64,000 nucleotides of DNA, taken from positions 51,246,390 through 51,310,389 of the forward strand of contig NC_068576.1 in assembly GCF_025698545.1 (NCBI RefSeq), read 5' to 3'. Shown here one piece after another: positions 47,403 through 58,085 of the stretch. A program made the translations under genes and the position numbers. Source of the DNA: Gossypium raimondii. Lineage: Eukaryota > Streptophyta > Magnoliopsida > Malvales > Malvaceae. Within the stretch, counting starts at the first letter, position 1. Each line of letters opens with the position of its first letter. The notes under the pieces are model-generated. The model saw nothing but the letters and a program-made list of their open reading frames with translations. It was not told the origin of the DNA and did no database searches.

Positions 47403-49228
47403 ATTTGAAACTCAAAAATAAATTAATATATTCTAAAAAAATAATTTAAATAATGGACTGTGAGATTAAAATGTATCCATAAGTTGTAGAGGAATGGATT
47501 AGAATTAGTTGGTAATTTATTTTAAAAAGAAGGTAAACATTTTTATAGGAATAATGATATCAAATTGGATCTAATTTACACTTTTCATTCGCCAGTAATA
47601 CAATCCAATAATGATATCCTAGAACCAGAAACGTCCAAAGCACCAGAAGAGAGAGCTTGTCACAACCTTTGGCTATCAGTTTCAAGAATAATGTCATCCA
47701 TATGACATGTTTGAAGCCAAGACAAAACCTAACGAGCTGCCAAAATGTTCACCACAACCTTACTTTTCATAAAACCGAAGATACACTGCACAAAATCCCC
47801 CTCCGCTTTACGCACAATTGCGCCCCATCTCATATGCCCACTATCAACAAAAATAGCACCATCAAAATTGCATTTGAGAGCATACCCCCCACTGGCTATC
47901 TCTGACCTTAACTAAAAAAATTTAACCCACTCCAAACTCGACTCTGATCCAATCCGACCTGAGTTTAAATTTTTTGTGAAATTGTGATCAATTATTTTTT
48001 TAAATGAAAGGTTTTGACACCATTTCTTATTAAATTTACTTTAATTTATCTTTGGAGTTGTGTACTAATGTATATTTACACACATATGCTATAATTACAA
48101 CATAGAAGAAAAAGAAGAAACAAAGATTCTTTCGATAAATTATTGAATTAAGAAGCTAGAAAATGAGGGAAATAACCTTATAAAGGTAAAATGGGATTAG
48201 TATAGAGGCGGTAGAATGAGATTAGTAGTGATAAATTTTAAAGATTTTTAATTTAATTAATATTAAATATGTATAGATGGTAATTTCATAAATATCTCGA
48301 GGTAGGGTGGGCGGTTTCATTCTAAATCCGACCCGACTATTTTTAAAAATTAACCCACCCCAACCTAACCCTCAACTTTAATTAAAAAAAACTGACTCTA
48401 TTGGATTAAATTTAGGTTTTTTGTCTTCCGTATGGCTAACCCATATATGAGATATTAGAATAAGAAAGAAAAGTACTCGTTTCCAAGTTACTTGGAAAAG
48501 AATTCTAAAAAATTAGGATACAAAAGAAAATAAAGGTATTAAAACGTTATCTATTCGAGTAATAATGCAGTCAATTATTCTATATAAATTTCAAATCAAT
48601 TAGTTTGGTCTAGTGTGTAGCCTAAATTATTGTAAGAAAAATGTTGCAAATGACTTGAAAGAATGTATTTTTTCTTCTTATTTTAATATCTCACATAGGT
48701 TACTTGATGGGTTATAAAGTATAAAAATGATTTTTTTTAATTTTAGAGTTAAAACTAAATTGATATATTTTTTAAATATTGAGGCCAAATTTATTATTTT
48801 TAGAATTAAAACTGAAATGATTAATTTTGTAAACATTGAGAGCTAAATTTATTGAATTTTTATATTTAGGATCAAATTAATGGAATATGTAAATATTAGA
48901 AGCTAATTTTATTATTAGACTAATAGAAAAGTTCACTTCAACTTAAAATATTTAGTTTTAAAAGTTTAATGGTTAAATAAAAATTAATAATTAAGTGATC
49001 CAAATAAAATGAAAAGTATAATCCGATGACTATTTTTATAATTTACCATAAAAAATTTTGAGCATTTTCCACGTTATTATTTAAGTGAAAAGTTTAACTC
49101 AGACTACTCCATTTTTTAGAATAGAGGCCGAAGGGATTTCCTGGTACTTTTACCCGAAAGAACCCTAGTTTTTTTTATCTTCCAGTTAAGTTTGCACGTC
49201 AAAGGTTGTCACAGATCAGACTTGAGTC
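47403..49228. other. Intergenic region and promoter of the NudC-like gene
   Basis: Contains a small LINE remnant (listed), AT-rich DNA with GTGGGCGG...CCGACCCGAC strings near 48300-48400 typical of eroded hAT MITEs, and the promoter of the gene at 49229. A plausible 5'UTR runs from about 49130 (AAGAACCCTAG). No other gene. Confidence 0.5.
47640..47905 (-). pseudogene. RNase H remnant of a LINE
   Basis: The minus strand from about 47890 reads ALKCNFDGAIF, RWGAIVRKAEGDFV and, after stops, DIILETDSQRL: the core of the C-terminal RNase H of plant LINEs. Only about 250 bp remain and it differs from the LINE at 28-33 kb, so it is a separate, older insertion. Confidence 0.6.
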
Positions 49229-50044
49229 ATGGAAGTCGATGATGGAAACGAGTCGAAACCCTCCGCCTCGCCAGTGGCTTTCAGTTCAGTTTTTGACCCT
49301 TCCAATCCTATAGGGTTTTTCAAATCTGCGTTCGCTTTCGCATCTCAGATGGCTGCAGATATCTTCGACGACAATCAAGAAGATAAGATGGAGAATAAAA
49401 TCCTGTCACTTCTTGATGATATCAAGAAAAGAAAGCGGGAAAAGAAAGATGAATCAGAAGAAGAAGAAGAAGATGCTGAGAACAAGAGATGGAGAGCATC
49501 GGAAGCAGATACTAAAAAGCCATCCCATGACGATCCGTTGCCGCCGAACAAAAACAATGGTCTTGACATGAAGAACTATTCATGGTCGCAAACTCTAGGA
49601 GACGTCATGGTTCAGGTCCCAGTTCCTCTCGGAACCAAAAAGAAACTCGTAATATGCGATATCAAGAACACGTCTCTACGAGTGGGGGTTAAGGGTCAGC
49701 CGTTGTTGATCGACGACGAGTTATTCCAGGCGGTGAAAGTTTGTGAGAGTTATTGGACACTGGAAGATAATGAAACGGTTACCATTCTGTTATCAAAGTG
49801 TAATCCATGGGAATGGTGGAAATCAGTGGTGAAAGGTGATCGAGGGATTGATACTAGCCGATGCGAACCGGGACTGAGACGGTTGGATGGCTTGGGCTAC
49901 GAAGCGGAACGTCACATGAGAAAGCTGTTGTTTGATTATGGGCAGAAGTGTAAGGGACTCCCAACAAGCGATAATTGCCCGGAGGTGCTCCAGAAATTCA
50001 TTGTTCACCATCCATATTTGAACCTTCCTCCTCAAAGTAAATGA
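49229..50044 (+). CDS. NudC/BOBBER-like CS-domain protein
   Basis: Single-exon gene for 271 residues. The C-terminal half is a NudC-type CS (p23-like) domain at about residues 115-205: YSWSQTLGDVMVQVPVPLGT, KKLVICDIKNTSLRVGVKG, SYWTLEDNETVTILLSK and the signature WEWWKSVVKGD. This is followed by the family's tail (IDTSRCEP, MRKLLFDYGQKCKGLP). Ahead of it lie a short helix-rich N-terminus (FKSAFAFASQMAADIF) and a Lys/Glu-rich linker (residues 65-95) that could carry a nuclear signal. NudC proteins such as BOBBER1 act as small chaperones with roles in heat tolerance and meristem growth. BOBBER1-type genes have introns as far as I know, so this intronless, diverged copy may be a retrogene; the frame is intact. 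The exact paralogue is not certain. Confidence 0.88.
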   Translation: MEVDDGNESKPSASPVAFSSVFDPSNPIGFFKSAFAFASQMAADIFDDNQEDKMENKILSLLDDIKKRKREKKDESEEEEEDAENKRWRASEADTKKPSHDDPLPPNKNNGLDMKNYSWSQTLGDVMVQVPVPLGTKKKLVICDIKNTSLRVGVKGQPLLIDDELFQAVKVCESYWTLEDNETVTILLSKCNPWEWWKSVVKGDRGIDTSRCEPGLRRLDGLGYEAERHMRKLLFDYGQKCKGLPTSDNCPEVLQKFIVHHPYLNLPPQSK

Positions 50045-53000
50045 GATGATTCATTTCAACAGCCAACTTTTTACTTTCTGCAACTTCTTACAGCTTTTAA
50101 TTCAATTGTTCTGATAATAGACTGATTTCAATTCTTAGATTTGTATTTGATGGCAGTTTTATCAAAAGATTTATATTCGATGTTGCGGCTTGCTTGTGTT
50201 TAGTTTTAGAATTATATATCAATAGCAAAAATTCATTATATTGCCAACATTCAAAGATGAATATCACTTGCCACATATAGAGGAGCACATGGTCTAATCA
50301 ATATCACCATGAGATTAAGGAAATCCCATGCAAGAAGACCCACATGACTTAGCTCTCAAGTGCAATGAATAGTGACCATCCGGTAAGAAAAGATATGTTT
50401 GATTATCATTTGGAAAGCCAAAAATGAGGTCATTGTTAAGAAATCAATCCATAGGATGAATCTTTTGACCAAATAACACACCACCAACTGACAAATGGAA
50501 CCCATTCGGGCACAAACTACCTTCCTCTCTACAACGACTTGGTCAATTCGGAAATTTGCTTTTATGTCTGCAGACAGGAGGCCGGGAAAAGGCTCGGATG
50601 TTTTGCGATTATCCAGAATGAACAAGGTGTCTCCTTCATAATATGTAGAATCCTTCGAGAATGGTCAAAATTTTTTTTTCAAAATCATTATGATTGCGTT
50701 TTATAATGAAAATTTAAAACAACGAGAGAAATTAAATAAAAATTGAAAACTTTGGGGAGTATGAATCCATTACACTCCAATTTAGCGAATCCACCATCAA
50801 ATTATTGTTTGGTTGACGTATTATGACTCGTGTTGAATATGGACTTGAACCTCCCCACTGAATACGCGATTCAAGGAGTGTGGAACAAGAAATTAGCCCG
50901 AAATGTTCTAATTTTACCCTCAGCATTCTAAAACCTTCGTCAGCAGCCCCTCTCACATAGCCTCCATTGCTCTACTCTTTCTCTTCTGAAAAAGCAAAGA
51001 AAGAATCGGTTCTCAACCAAACCTTGATTTTGCTCTGCTTCTCTTTTGTCAAATTCCATTTATTCTCCTTCACTCTCTCACTTTGACAGTCAGGCAAGCA
51101 ATTTTCACCCCTTCCTTCCTTTTTGCTGCTACATTTTACTGTTTCATAATCAATTGCTCTGTTTCTTTTAATTGCTAAATTACTATTTTTGATATTGTAG
51201 AGTGATTGTTGTGCTTTGTATCTTGTTTGGGGTTTTTAGGGCTTTGGGAATTAGTCTCTCTAGAAATCAAGGTCTGAGTTTTAGTGGGATTATTGGTTAT
51301 TATGGGGCGTTATTTTGAGGGATTTCAAGGTTTTTTTCTTTGGTCAGTGTTGATTAAATAAAATTGATTTTAACAGAATTGCTTCCTCTTCATTTCTTTG
51401 CCTTTAAGCTAGGAGAGCTTAGTTGATTTGAACATTCTTTATGCATGATTAAATTAATTCTTAATTGTTCCGGCAATCTTTCAAGTGAAGGGTGATGGGT
51501 TGGTCGAGTTTTTCTTGAAATTTGATTTTTGTAATATTCTTCTCTTAGGGGATAGAACCAGGTATTTCCAGTTGCATAGGTTAAAATCTGTACTCAGCAC
51601 TGAGATATTTGCCGTTTTTTTAGAAACCTTTATAATGGCTATTGTGTAGCTGCTAATAGGTGGTACCCGTTGTTTTGACAGAGCAGGTCCTTCAAAGGCA
51701 GAGAGAGGTTCCTGGATATTCTTTTTCCGAATACATGGATTAGAGTACTGGTCGCATTCCTTCAACATCTTTTCCTTTTTTGTTTTTCCATATAACAGTT
51801 TAGTGCTTCGCACAAATCGCTTATTAGCTGTGATATCGTATGGTTCACAAAGCTTTCTGGAATGCTATCTTTTCTGTATTTTGATGTTATTCATGTTCAT
51901 TTACAAATTAGTCAGCTATACTATTTGCTAATTAGGATCATATCCTTTAAATACTTTATCTCTTCATTGGGTGATTTCAGAAGCATATTTACTTTGTTAC
52001 TTGAAGGATAAAAATCTCAGCAGTCTCCTTTATTCGTACTATTAACTGTCATTAGTGACTGTTGAAGGAAAGCCTTGAGGTGTCTGTAATTTGTTAAATT
52101 CAACTAAATATGAAATCTACTGCATGAATAAGCAGCTTACTTGTAGTCAAACGTTTTTGGTGCCCAATTGTCAAAGGACTAAAAATAATTGTCATATCAT
52201 GATTTCGAGAGATCAAAAAGTTATCGACTTTGCTCATGCAATATGATGAAGAAGAATTTGGAGAGAGCGAGGGGATCAACGAAGATGAAGATGGAGAAAA
52301 AAAAAAATCTTTTACTACAATTTAATATAAAATATTATTCTTTAATATTAAATTGATGTAAAAAATATATTAAAATATTAAAGGGCATATTTGTCATTGA
52401 GTATTTTTTTTGCAATTATATAATTATTCTTTTCAACCAAATGAATACTATTATAATACTTATTCCATCTAACAAAATCACTTTATGCCTATTTAATTAC
52501 ATTCCCACAGAATGACTATTTTATTACAACTCTATTTAATTTCATTCGAGTGAACTAAACATATTGTAAATAGTTGAGAGGATCGAAAGAATATGATTTA
52601 AATTGAAAGAAAAAAAGACTTAGGTTTATATAGCAAATAAACTAGTCATTTTAGTCGTTTAAAAGAAATTATCAATTGAATTTTTAACTATTTAGAAAAA
52701 TTTATCATTGGACGAAAAATTACTGAGGTGTTAGCAAAGACATTAAAAGCGGGTATTATAAAACGCATTTTTGGCCATCTCAATTTAAAACACATACTGC
52801 TAAATGTGTTTTCTATTTTTCTCTCCAAAATCTATTTATCTCTTTAAATTTAAAAAAAAAAACGATATACTTTACTAAATATTTTTCAAATTTGACATTT
52901 TGGGCTAATTTTTCCCATGACACGAACCGTATTTTATGTTTAACAAAATGCGTTAAACAAGTGTACAGTGGAAGTAGGGACACGTTGGGAATTTCAAAAA

Positions 53001-53239
53001 ACATCATTCCCTCTATTTGGAACCAAAATTTCCGAAACTCTAGATTTGGCGCTCTTCATCTCTCTCTCTCAATTAACTGGCCAAGTGAAGTGTCGCTTCT
53101 AACATTTTGCCCTAGGTTTTTTCTCCTGCAATCCTTCAGTTTCCTCTAAAAATTTTAACCCATCATTTCGAGTTTTCTCTTATTCTCTCTCTATCCAAAC
53201 ATCTATCTGTGCCCAAAAGTCCCTAATTTGAGGGCTTCG
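50045..53239. other. Intergenic region between the NudC-like gene and RPA1
   Basis: Holds an unrecognised coding-like fragment at 50.35-50.67 kb (listed). At 50950-51300 is a pyrimidine-rich, TCTTCTCTT-type stretch that resembles a promoter plus 5'UTR but has no reading frame after it. The rest is AT-rich. The RPA1 promoter and 5'UTR lie in the last 200 bp, where TCTCTCTCTC precedes the gene. Confidence 0.45.
50353..50670 (-). pseudogene. Unrecognised gene fragment
   Basis: The minus-strand reading (SKDSTYYEGDTLFILDNRK, SEPFPGLLSADIKANFRID, then ARMGSICQLVVCYLVKR) has the composition of real protein, unlike nearby frames, but it has no start, no partner exons that I can see, and a hydrophobic, shifted-looking end. 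I cannot name the family. Most likely a captured or decayed host gene piece. Confidence 0.3.
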
Positions 53240-56200
53240 ATGGAGGTAAATCTGACGGGAGGGGCAGTGGCTCGTATTATAAACAGAGAGGTGTCGACGG
53301 AGAGGGATTTGAAACCTTTGCTTCAAGTCATAGAGTTGAAAGAGGTTCAAACGACGTCTAAGAATCCGCAGCAGCAGCAGCAAGAACCGAAAAAGAGCGA
53401 GAGGTATAGGCTATTGCTATCGGATGGGTCGTTGACGCAGCAAGGAATGCTCGCTACCAGTAAGAATGAACTTGTGAAATCCTCGAAGCTGCAAATTGGC
53501 TCCGTTATTCAATTGACTCAGTACATTTGCAACGTAATCCAAGATCGCATGTATACCCCTCTTTCTCTCTCTTTATATTTATTTCTGGACATATTTTCGA
53601 TGAAAGATTGAAGGATATTTTTCTTAATTACTATTTCGTTTATTTCACCATTCAGTTGATGATCCTTTGCGTATATAAAGAATTTATATTTGTTGGGTTT
53701 CAACCTGTGACGACATGATTAGTTGTCTGTTTTGTGTTTTTGGGTGGGTTTATATATTTTTCTTCTTTTCATTGTTAATTGATGACAATAACTTGGCACG
53801 TTTATATATCTAACGATTGATTTGGTTCTTTTCTTCTTGAACTTAAAATTTAATTTCTCAAAGTAATTGAATATTTTGTTCACAATTCACACTTTAAACT
53901 CTGATGAGGGATCCGTCTTTGTGTCTGCATAGCTTTTTGCTCAAGCTTTGTGATTTTTGTTGCATCTCTGTGTAGGTCAATGTGCTAATTTTCTCGATGA
54001 CCTTATTTTCTGTCCCATGCATGCAGGATTGTTATTATCATTGAGTTGGATGTGATAGTTGAAAAATGTGATATTATTGGGAAGCCTGTAGCAGCACCAA
54101 GATCTTCTAGGCTAACACAAGCCCCTACTGATCAACCTGGGACGGTGATGGCACAGAGCAATTCATTAGGGGGAAGCTCAGTTGGTGGCAGCATGGCTGA
54201 TAGGTTGAACTCAGCTGGGACCACTCTGCAACAGCCTAGAATGAATCAATGGCATGGTAATTCTCGTTCAAATGAATCTGATCAGATAAACTATCCTGCT
54301 GCAAATGCACCACCCTCTTATCCCAAAGCGGATCCTTCTGCCGGTTTTCCTGGATCATCACCCCTAGATAGACCATATGGTGTTCAGAGTACGGGTTTCA
54401 ATAATCCGAGGCCAGCAACTTCACGTCCTCTAAGCACCTCTAACTACCAATCCGTACCTACATATCAACAGCCATCCCCAATGTACACTAACCGGGGGCC
54501 TGTTGCCAAGAATGAGGCACCACCCAGGATAATCCCAATTTCTGCTCTGAATCCATATCAGGGCCGCTGGACAATAAAAGCCAGAGTAACAGCAAAGGGA
54601 GAACTTAGGCGCTACAACAATGCACGCGGTGAAGGAAAAGTTTTCTCTTTTGACCTCCTTGATTCTGATGGTGGAGAAATACGGGTGACCTGCTTTAATG
54701 CTGTGGTTGACCAATTCTATAACCAGATTGAAACTGGTAAGATATATTTGATTTCTAGGGGAAGTCTAAAACCCGCTCAGAAGGCATTTAATCACCTTAA
54801 TAATGAGCATGAAATACTTCTTGATAGCACATCAACAATACAGCCATGTTATGAGGATGACAACAGAATTCCACGACAGCAATTTCATTTCCGTACCATA
54901 AGTGATATTGAATGTATGGAGAACAATAGTATTGTGGATATAATTGGTGTAGTATCATTTATCAGCCCTGCTGCTTCAATAATGAGAAAAAATGGTGTTG
55001 AAACTCAGAAGAGAACCCTTCATTTGAAGGACATGTCTGGCCGAAGCGTTGAGTTAACTTTATGGGGATCTTTATGCAATGCTGAAGGACAAAAGCTCCA
55101 ATCTTTGTGTGATTCTGGGGAGTTTCCAGTTCTAGCTGTGAAAGCTGGTAGGGTGAATGATTTTAATGGGAAGGCAGTGGGCTCTATCTCTTCAACCCAG
55201 TTATTTATAGATCCTGATTTTCCTGAGGCTCATAGTTTAAAGAATTGGTTTGTCACTGATGGGAGGAACACTCCTACTGTCTCTATCTCCAGGGAAACGT
55301 CAAGTGTGAGTAGAACAGATAATAGAAAAACTTTATCACAAGTCAAAGATGAGAAGCTCGGAACTTCTGAGAAACCAGATTGGATTACAGTGGCAGCAAG
55401 GATTGCATACATCAAGTTGGACAATTTCTGCTATACAGCTTGTCCCATCATGAATGGGGATCGTCAATGCAACAAAAAGGTTACAAATAATGGAGATGGG
55501 AAGTGGTGGTGTGATAAATGTGATAGGTCAGTAGATGAATGTGACTACAGGTATATAATTCAGTTGCAGATACAGGATCATACAGGCATAATATGGGTGA
55601 CTGCTTTTCAGGAATCTGGTCAGGATATCATGGGGGTGCCTGCAAAAGATTTGTACTATCTGAGGTATGAAAACCAAGATGATGAAAAATTTATGGAAAT
55701 CACTCGTCGAGTTATGTTTAATAAATACATATTCAAGTTAAAGGTAAAGGAGGAAACTTTTAGTGATGAACAGCGTGTGAAATCAACAGTGGTGAAAGTA
55801 GAAAAAGTAAATTTTTCGTCGGAAGCGAGGTACCTTTTGGATTTGATTGCTAAGATTAAAGCAAATGATTCAGGTCTTTTTGCACCAAAGGCAGAGTTTA
55901 CCACTCCCAATACTGGACTGGATTACACCGGAGTTGGGATTGATGGAAGGAGGGATCTTGCACCACCAACTGCTAGTAGAGAATATGGATTACCAGTAAA
56001 CCAAGGGGGTCAATATGGAAACCATTATGGTGGTTCTGGGGTTAGAGAATCTGCTTCGAACATGGATATATTCTGTAATAGTTGTGGGGTTACAGGTCAT
56101 AGCTCTACAAATTGTCCTACCATCATGAATGGTCCAGTACAGGCCATTGGTAGGGGCTATTCTGATAGAGTATTTACTGGGGCAAGTGTTGGTGGTGTCT

Positions 56201-56286
56201 CAGGTGAGTGCTTTAAATGTCATCAAACTGGACATTGGGCCAGAGACTGCCCAAACTCTGGACGTTTACCTCCATTGAAGCACTGA
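53240..56286 (+). CDS. RPA1: Replication protein A 70-kDa subunit, zinc-knuckle class
   Basis: Two coding exons, 53240-53550 and 54027-56286, giving 856 residues. RPA1 is the large subunit of the single-stranded-DNA binding trimer used in replication, repair and recombination. Domains: RPA70N at about 1-120 (GAVARIINREV, LLLSDGSLTQQGML), a linker rich in Ser, Pro and Gln, DBD-A from about 272 (IPISALNPYQGRWTIKARVT), DBD-B (DIIGVVSFISPAASI), and DBD-C with its zinc site Cys576-Cys585-Cys599-Cys602. The C-terminus adds two CCHC knuckles at about 787 (CNSCGVTGHSSTNC) and 832 (CFKCHQTGHWARDC). Such knuckles mark the RPA1C/RPA1E-like plant class, linked to DNA-damage repair. I start at ATG 53240 (MEVNLTGG). 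A strong donor before the second knuckle allows another C-terminus. Confidence 0.94.
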
Positions 56287-56297
56287 TTTTTCTTCAG
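56204..56297 (+). other. Candidate alternative intron carrying RPA1's second zinc knuckle
   Basis: Donor CTCAG|GTGAGTG at 56203/56204 and acceptor TTCTTCAG|GAAG at 56297/56298 define 94 nt. If it is kept, the protein has knuckle 2 and ends PPLKH. If it is removed, the frame continues SGRYGGVQRQQVGWF and stops near 56340. Confidence 0.5.
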
Positions 56298-56340
56298 GAA
56301 GATATGGAGGTGTTCAGAGGCAACAGGTAGGCTGGTTTTG

Positions 56341-58085
56341 AAGTTTTTTGGAATATGTATTGAACATTAAATCAGCCCATCATTTTGTAGCATATCATCT
56401 ATCCCTTCTAATTGTATGTTATTGGTTTCTCAGGAGTTGGACATTGGACTTGGGAGGCATGAGTTGCTGCTGGAATGCCATTTGGACAACCTTAAAGTGA
56501 ACTTAATAGGTTAGGGCTTTCTGGTAGAGACTTGAGATGGCGGTGGCCCAGGTTCTTTCATTTTGTATTGGGGTCATGCATGCGAAAAGCCTGATGAACT
56601 TGGCAGTCTGAAAAGGGTAGCTTTTCAAGCATTTTGGTTTTGGTGTATTTAGTGCCGACTCTATATCTTTACATATTGCATGGGTCTGTTTTCTACATGT
56701 AAAAAAATGGGATTGTGGTATAATCTTTGGTTGTACTAACCTTTTGTTGCATTGCGTGTTCCTGAATTTTATGACAAACACCTTCCATTGGTTTGCACTG
56801 AAAATTGAAATTTTCGTTTTTAAAAATGTGTCTATATAAAGTCACAAGCAGTAGAAACTAGAAAGCAATTGAATCTGTGCCATTATGACTTGTATGGAGG
56901 CAAAGGCATGATGAGGGCCGTCGGAGCTGTTCAAGTCAAGACAGGCACTCTGAATTTAGTTGTAGTAAAAAAATGAGGGGTGTACTCGCTCCCAACTAAG
57001 GACAATGTTTTTAAACATGAAATTCTACTATCAAGTGTTCCCATCCAAAACTCGTTGGATAACTTATTTGAACCTAACCAACCAAGTTTCCAAGCCAAAA
57101 ACCGCAAAAGTATTTTCTAACCCAAAATTCTTCAAGAAATTAGGAAGTTAATACTTAATAGTATAATTAATGACTAATTACAGCCAAATTATTGATATTA
57201 TTCGACCTTTTATTTTTCAAAAAAAAAAAAACACTGGCTGCCCCAAGGCCTTAGCGGATAGTCGAACGTGGCAAAATAAATTGTTGTGATGGTCATTGGT
57301 TTAACAGCCACAGCCACACAGGCCAGACATAATAAAATAATTTAAAAAAAGCCGCTTTGGCGAATCGTGAATTGGTGATTGTGTGAGCCACACGTCCTTT
57401 TGCTGTTGGTTTTCAGTAATCTTGCGTTTCTCCGTCGGGTTTCCAAGTTTCAGGGCTGAGCTCAACATCGAGGAAACCTCACGACACAACATCCATCCAG
57501 TAATTTCTCCACCTACTCTCGTTTCTTGTCATTTCCTCTTAGGTTACAATTAAAATGTTAGGGTTTCTCGATTCTTCTCCTTAATATTGCTATTGCCATT
57601 ATGAATAAATAAATTGCGAATGCTTCTTATTGTTTCCATCTGAATTACTAATATTGTTTTGTGTTGGAATCTGCTTTCAATTGCTTTTGGTTGAACCATT
57701 CAGTTGCAATTATTGTACTAGTATATGTATACTCGCTGTTCTTTCAGTTAGACATATAAACTATAGATAGAACGTCATATGAAAAAGGATTTCATGCTTT
57801 TGCGTTCCAATACCCTTAATTAGGAGCTGCTTCTAGCCTTATGCTTTCTTCAATTAGTTAAAATTTCCTGTTTATCAAATTTCATTCTTCAAAACAATGC
57901 AATCTATATTCTGGGCTTAGCAAGGAACCTTCAACATCCTTTTATTTTGCATTTGGCTTTTTTTTTTTTTTTGTAATCTCAAAATTGGAGGTGGGTGCCT
58001 TCCCTCCCCTCATGTCAATTCAACCATTGGTTTCTCAAGTGTAGAGGCTTTCTTTGCAGGTAACTTGTTTTGGTTACTGGAGACA
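56341..58085. other. RPA1 3' flank, spacer and 5'UTR of the next gene
   Basis: 56341-56800 is probably RPA1 3'UTR. 56900-57300 is AT-rich spacer. From about 57330 a GC-richer stretch looks like promoter and 5'UTR of the gene at 58086; a likely 5'UTR intron ends TTTCTTTGCAG at about 58059. Confidence 0.5.

Noticed and set aside
52790-52880. Similarity of 52.8 kb (TTTTCTATTTTTCTCTCC) to 4.3 kb
   Set aside because: Short and pyrimidine-rich; may be a shared MITE piece, but I could not define ends or a duplication.
56264-56297. A 34-nt intron in RPA1 (GGAC|GTTTAC to TTCAG|GAAG)
   Set aside because: Too short for a plant intron; the 94-nt intron with the stronger donor at 56204 is the better alternative.
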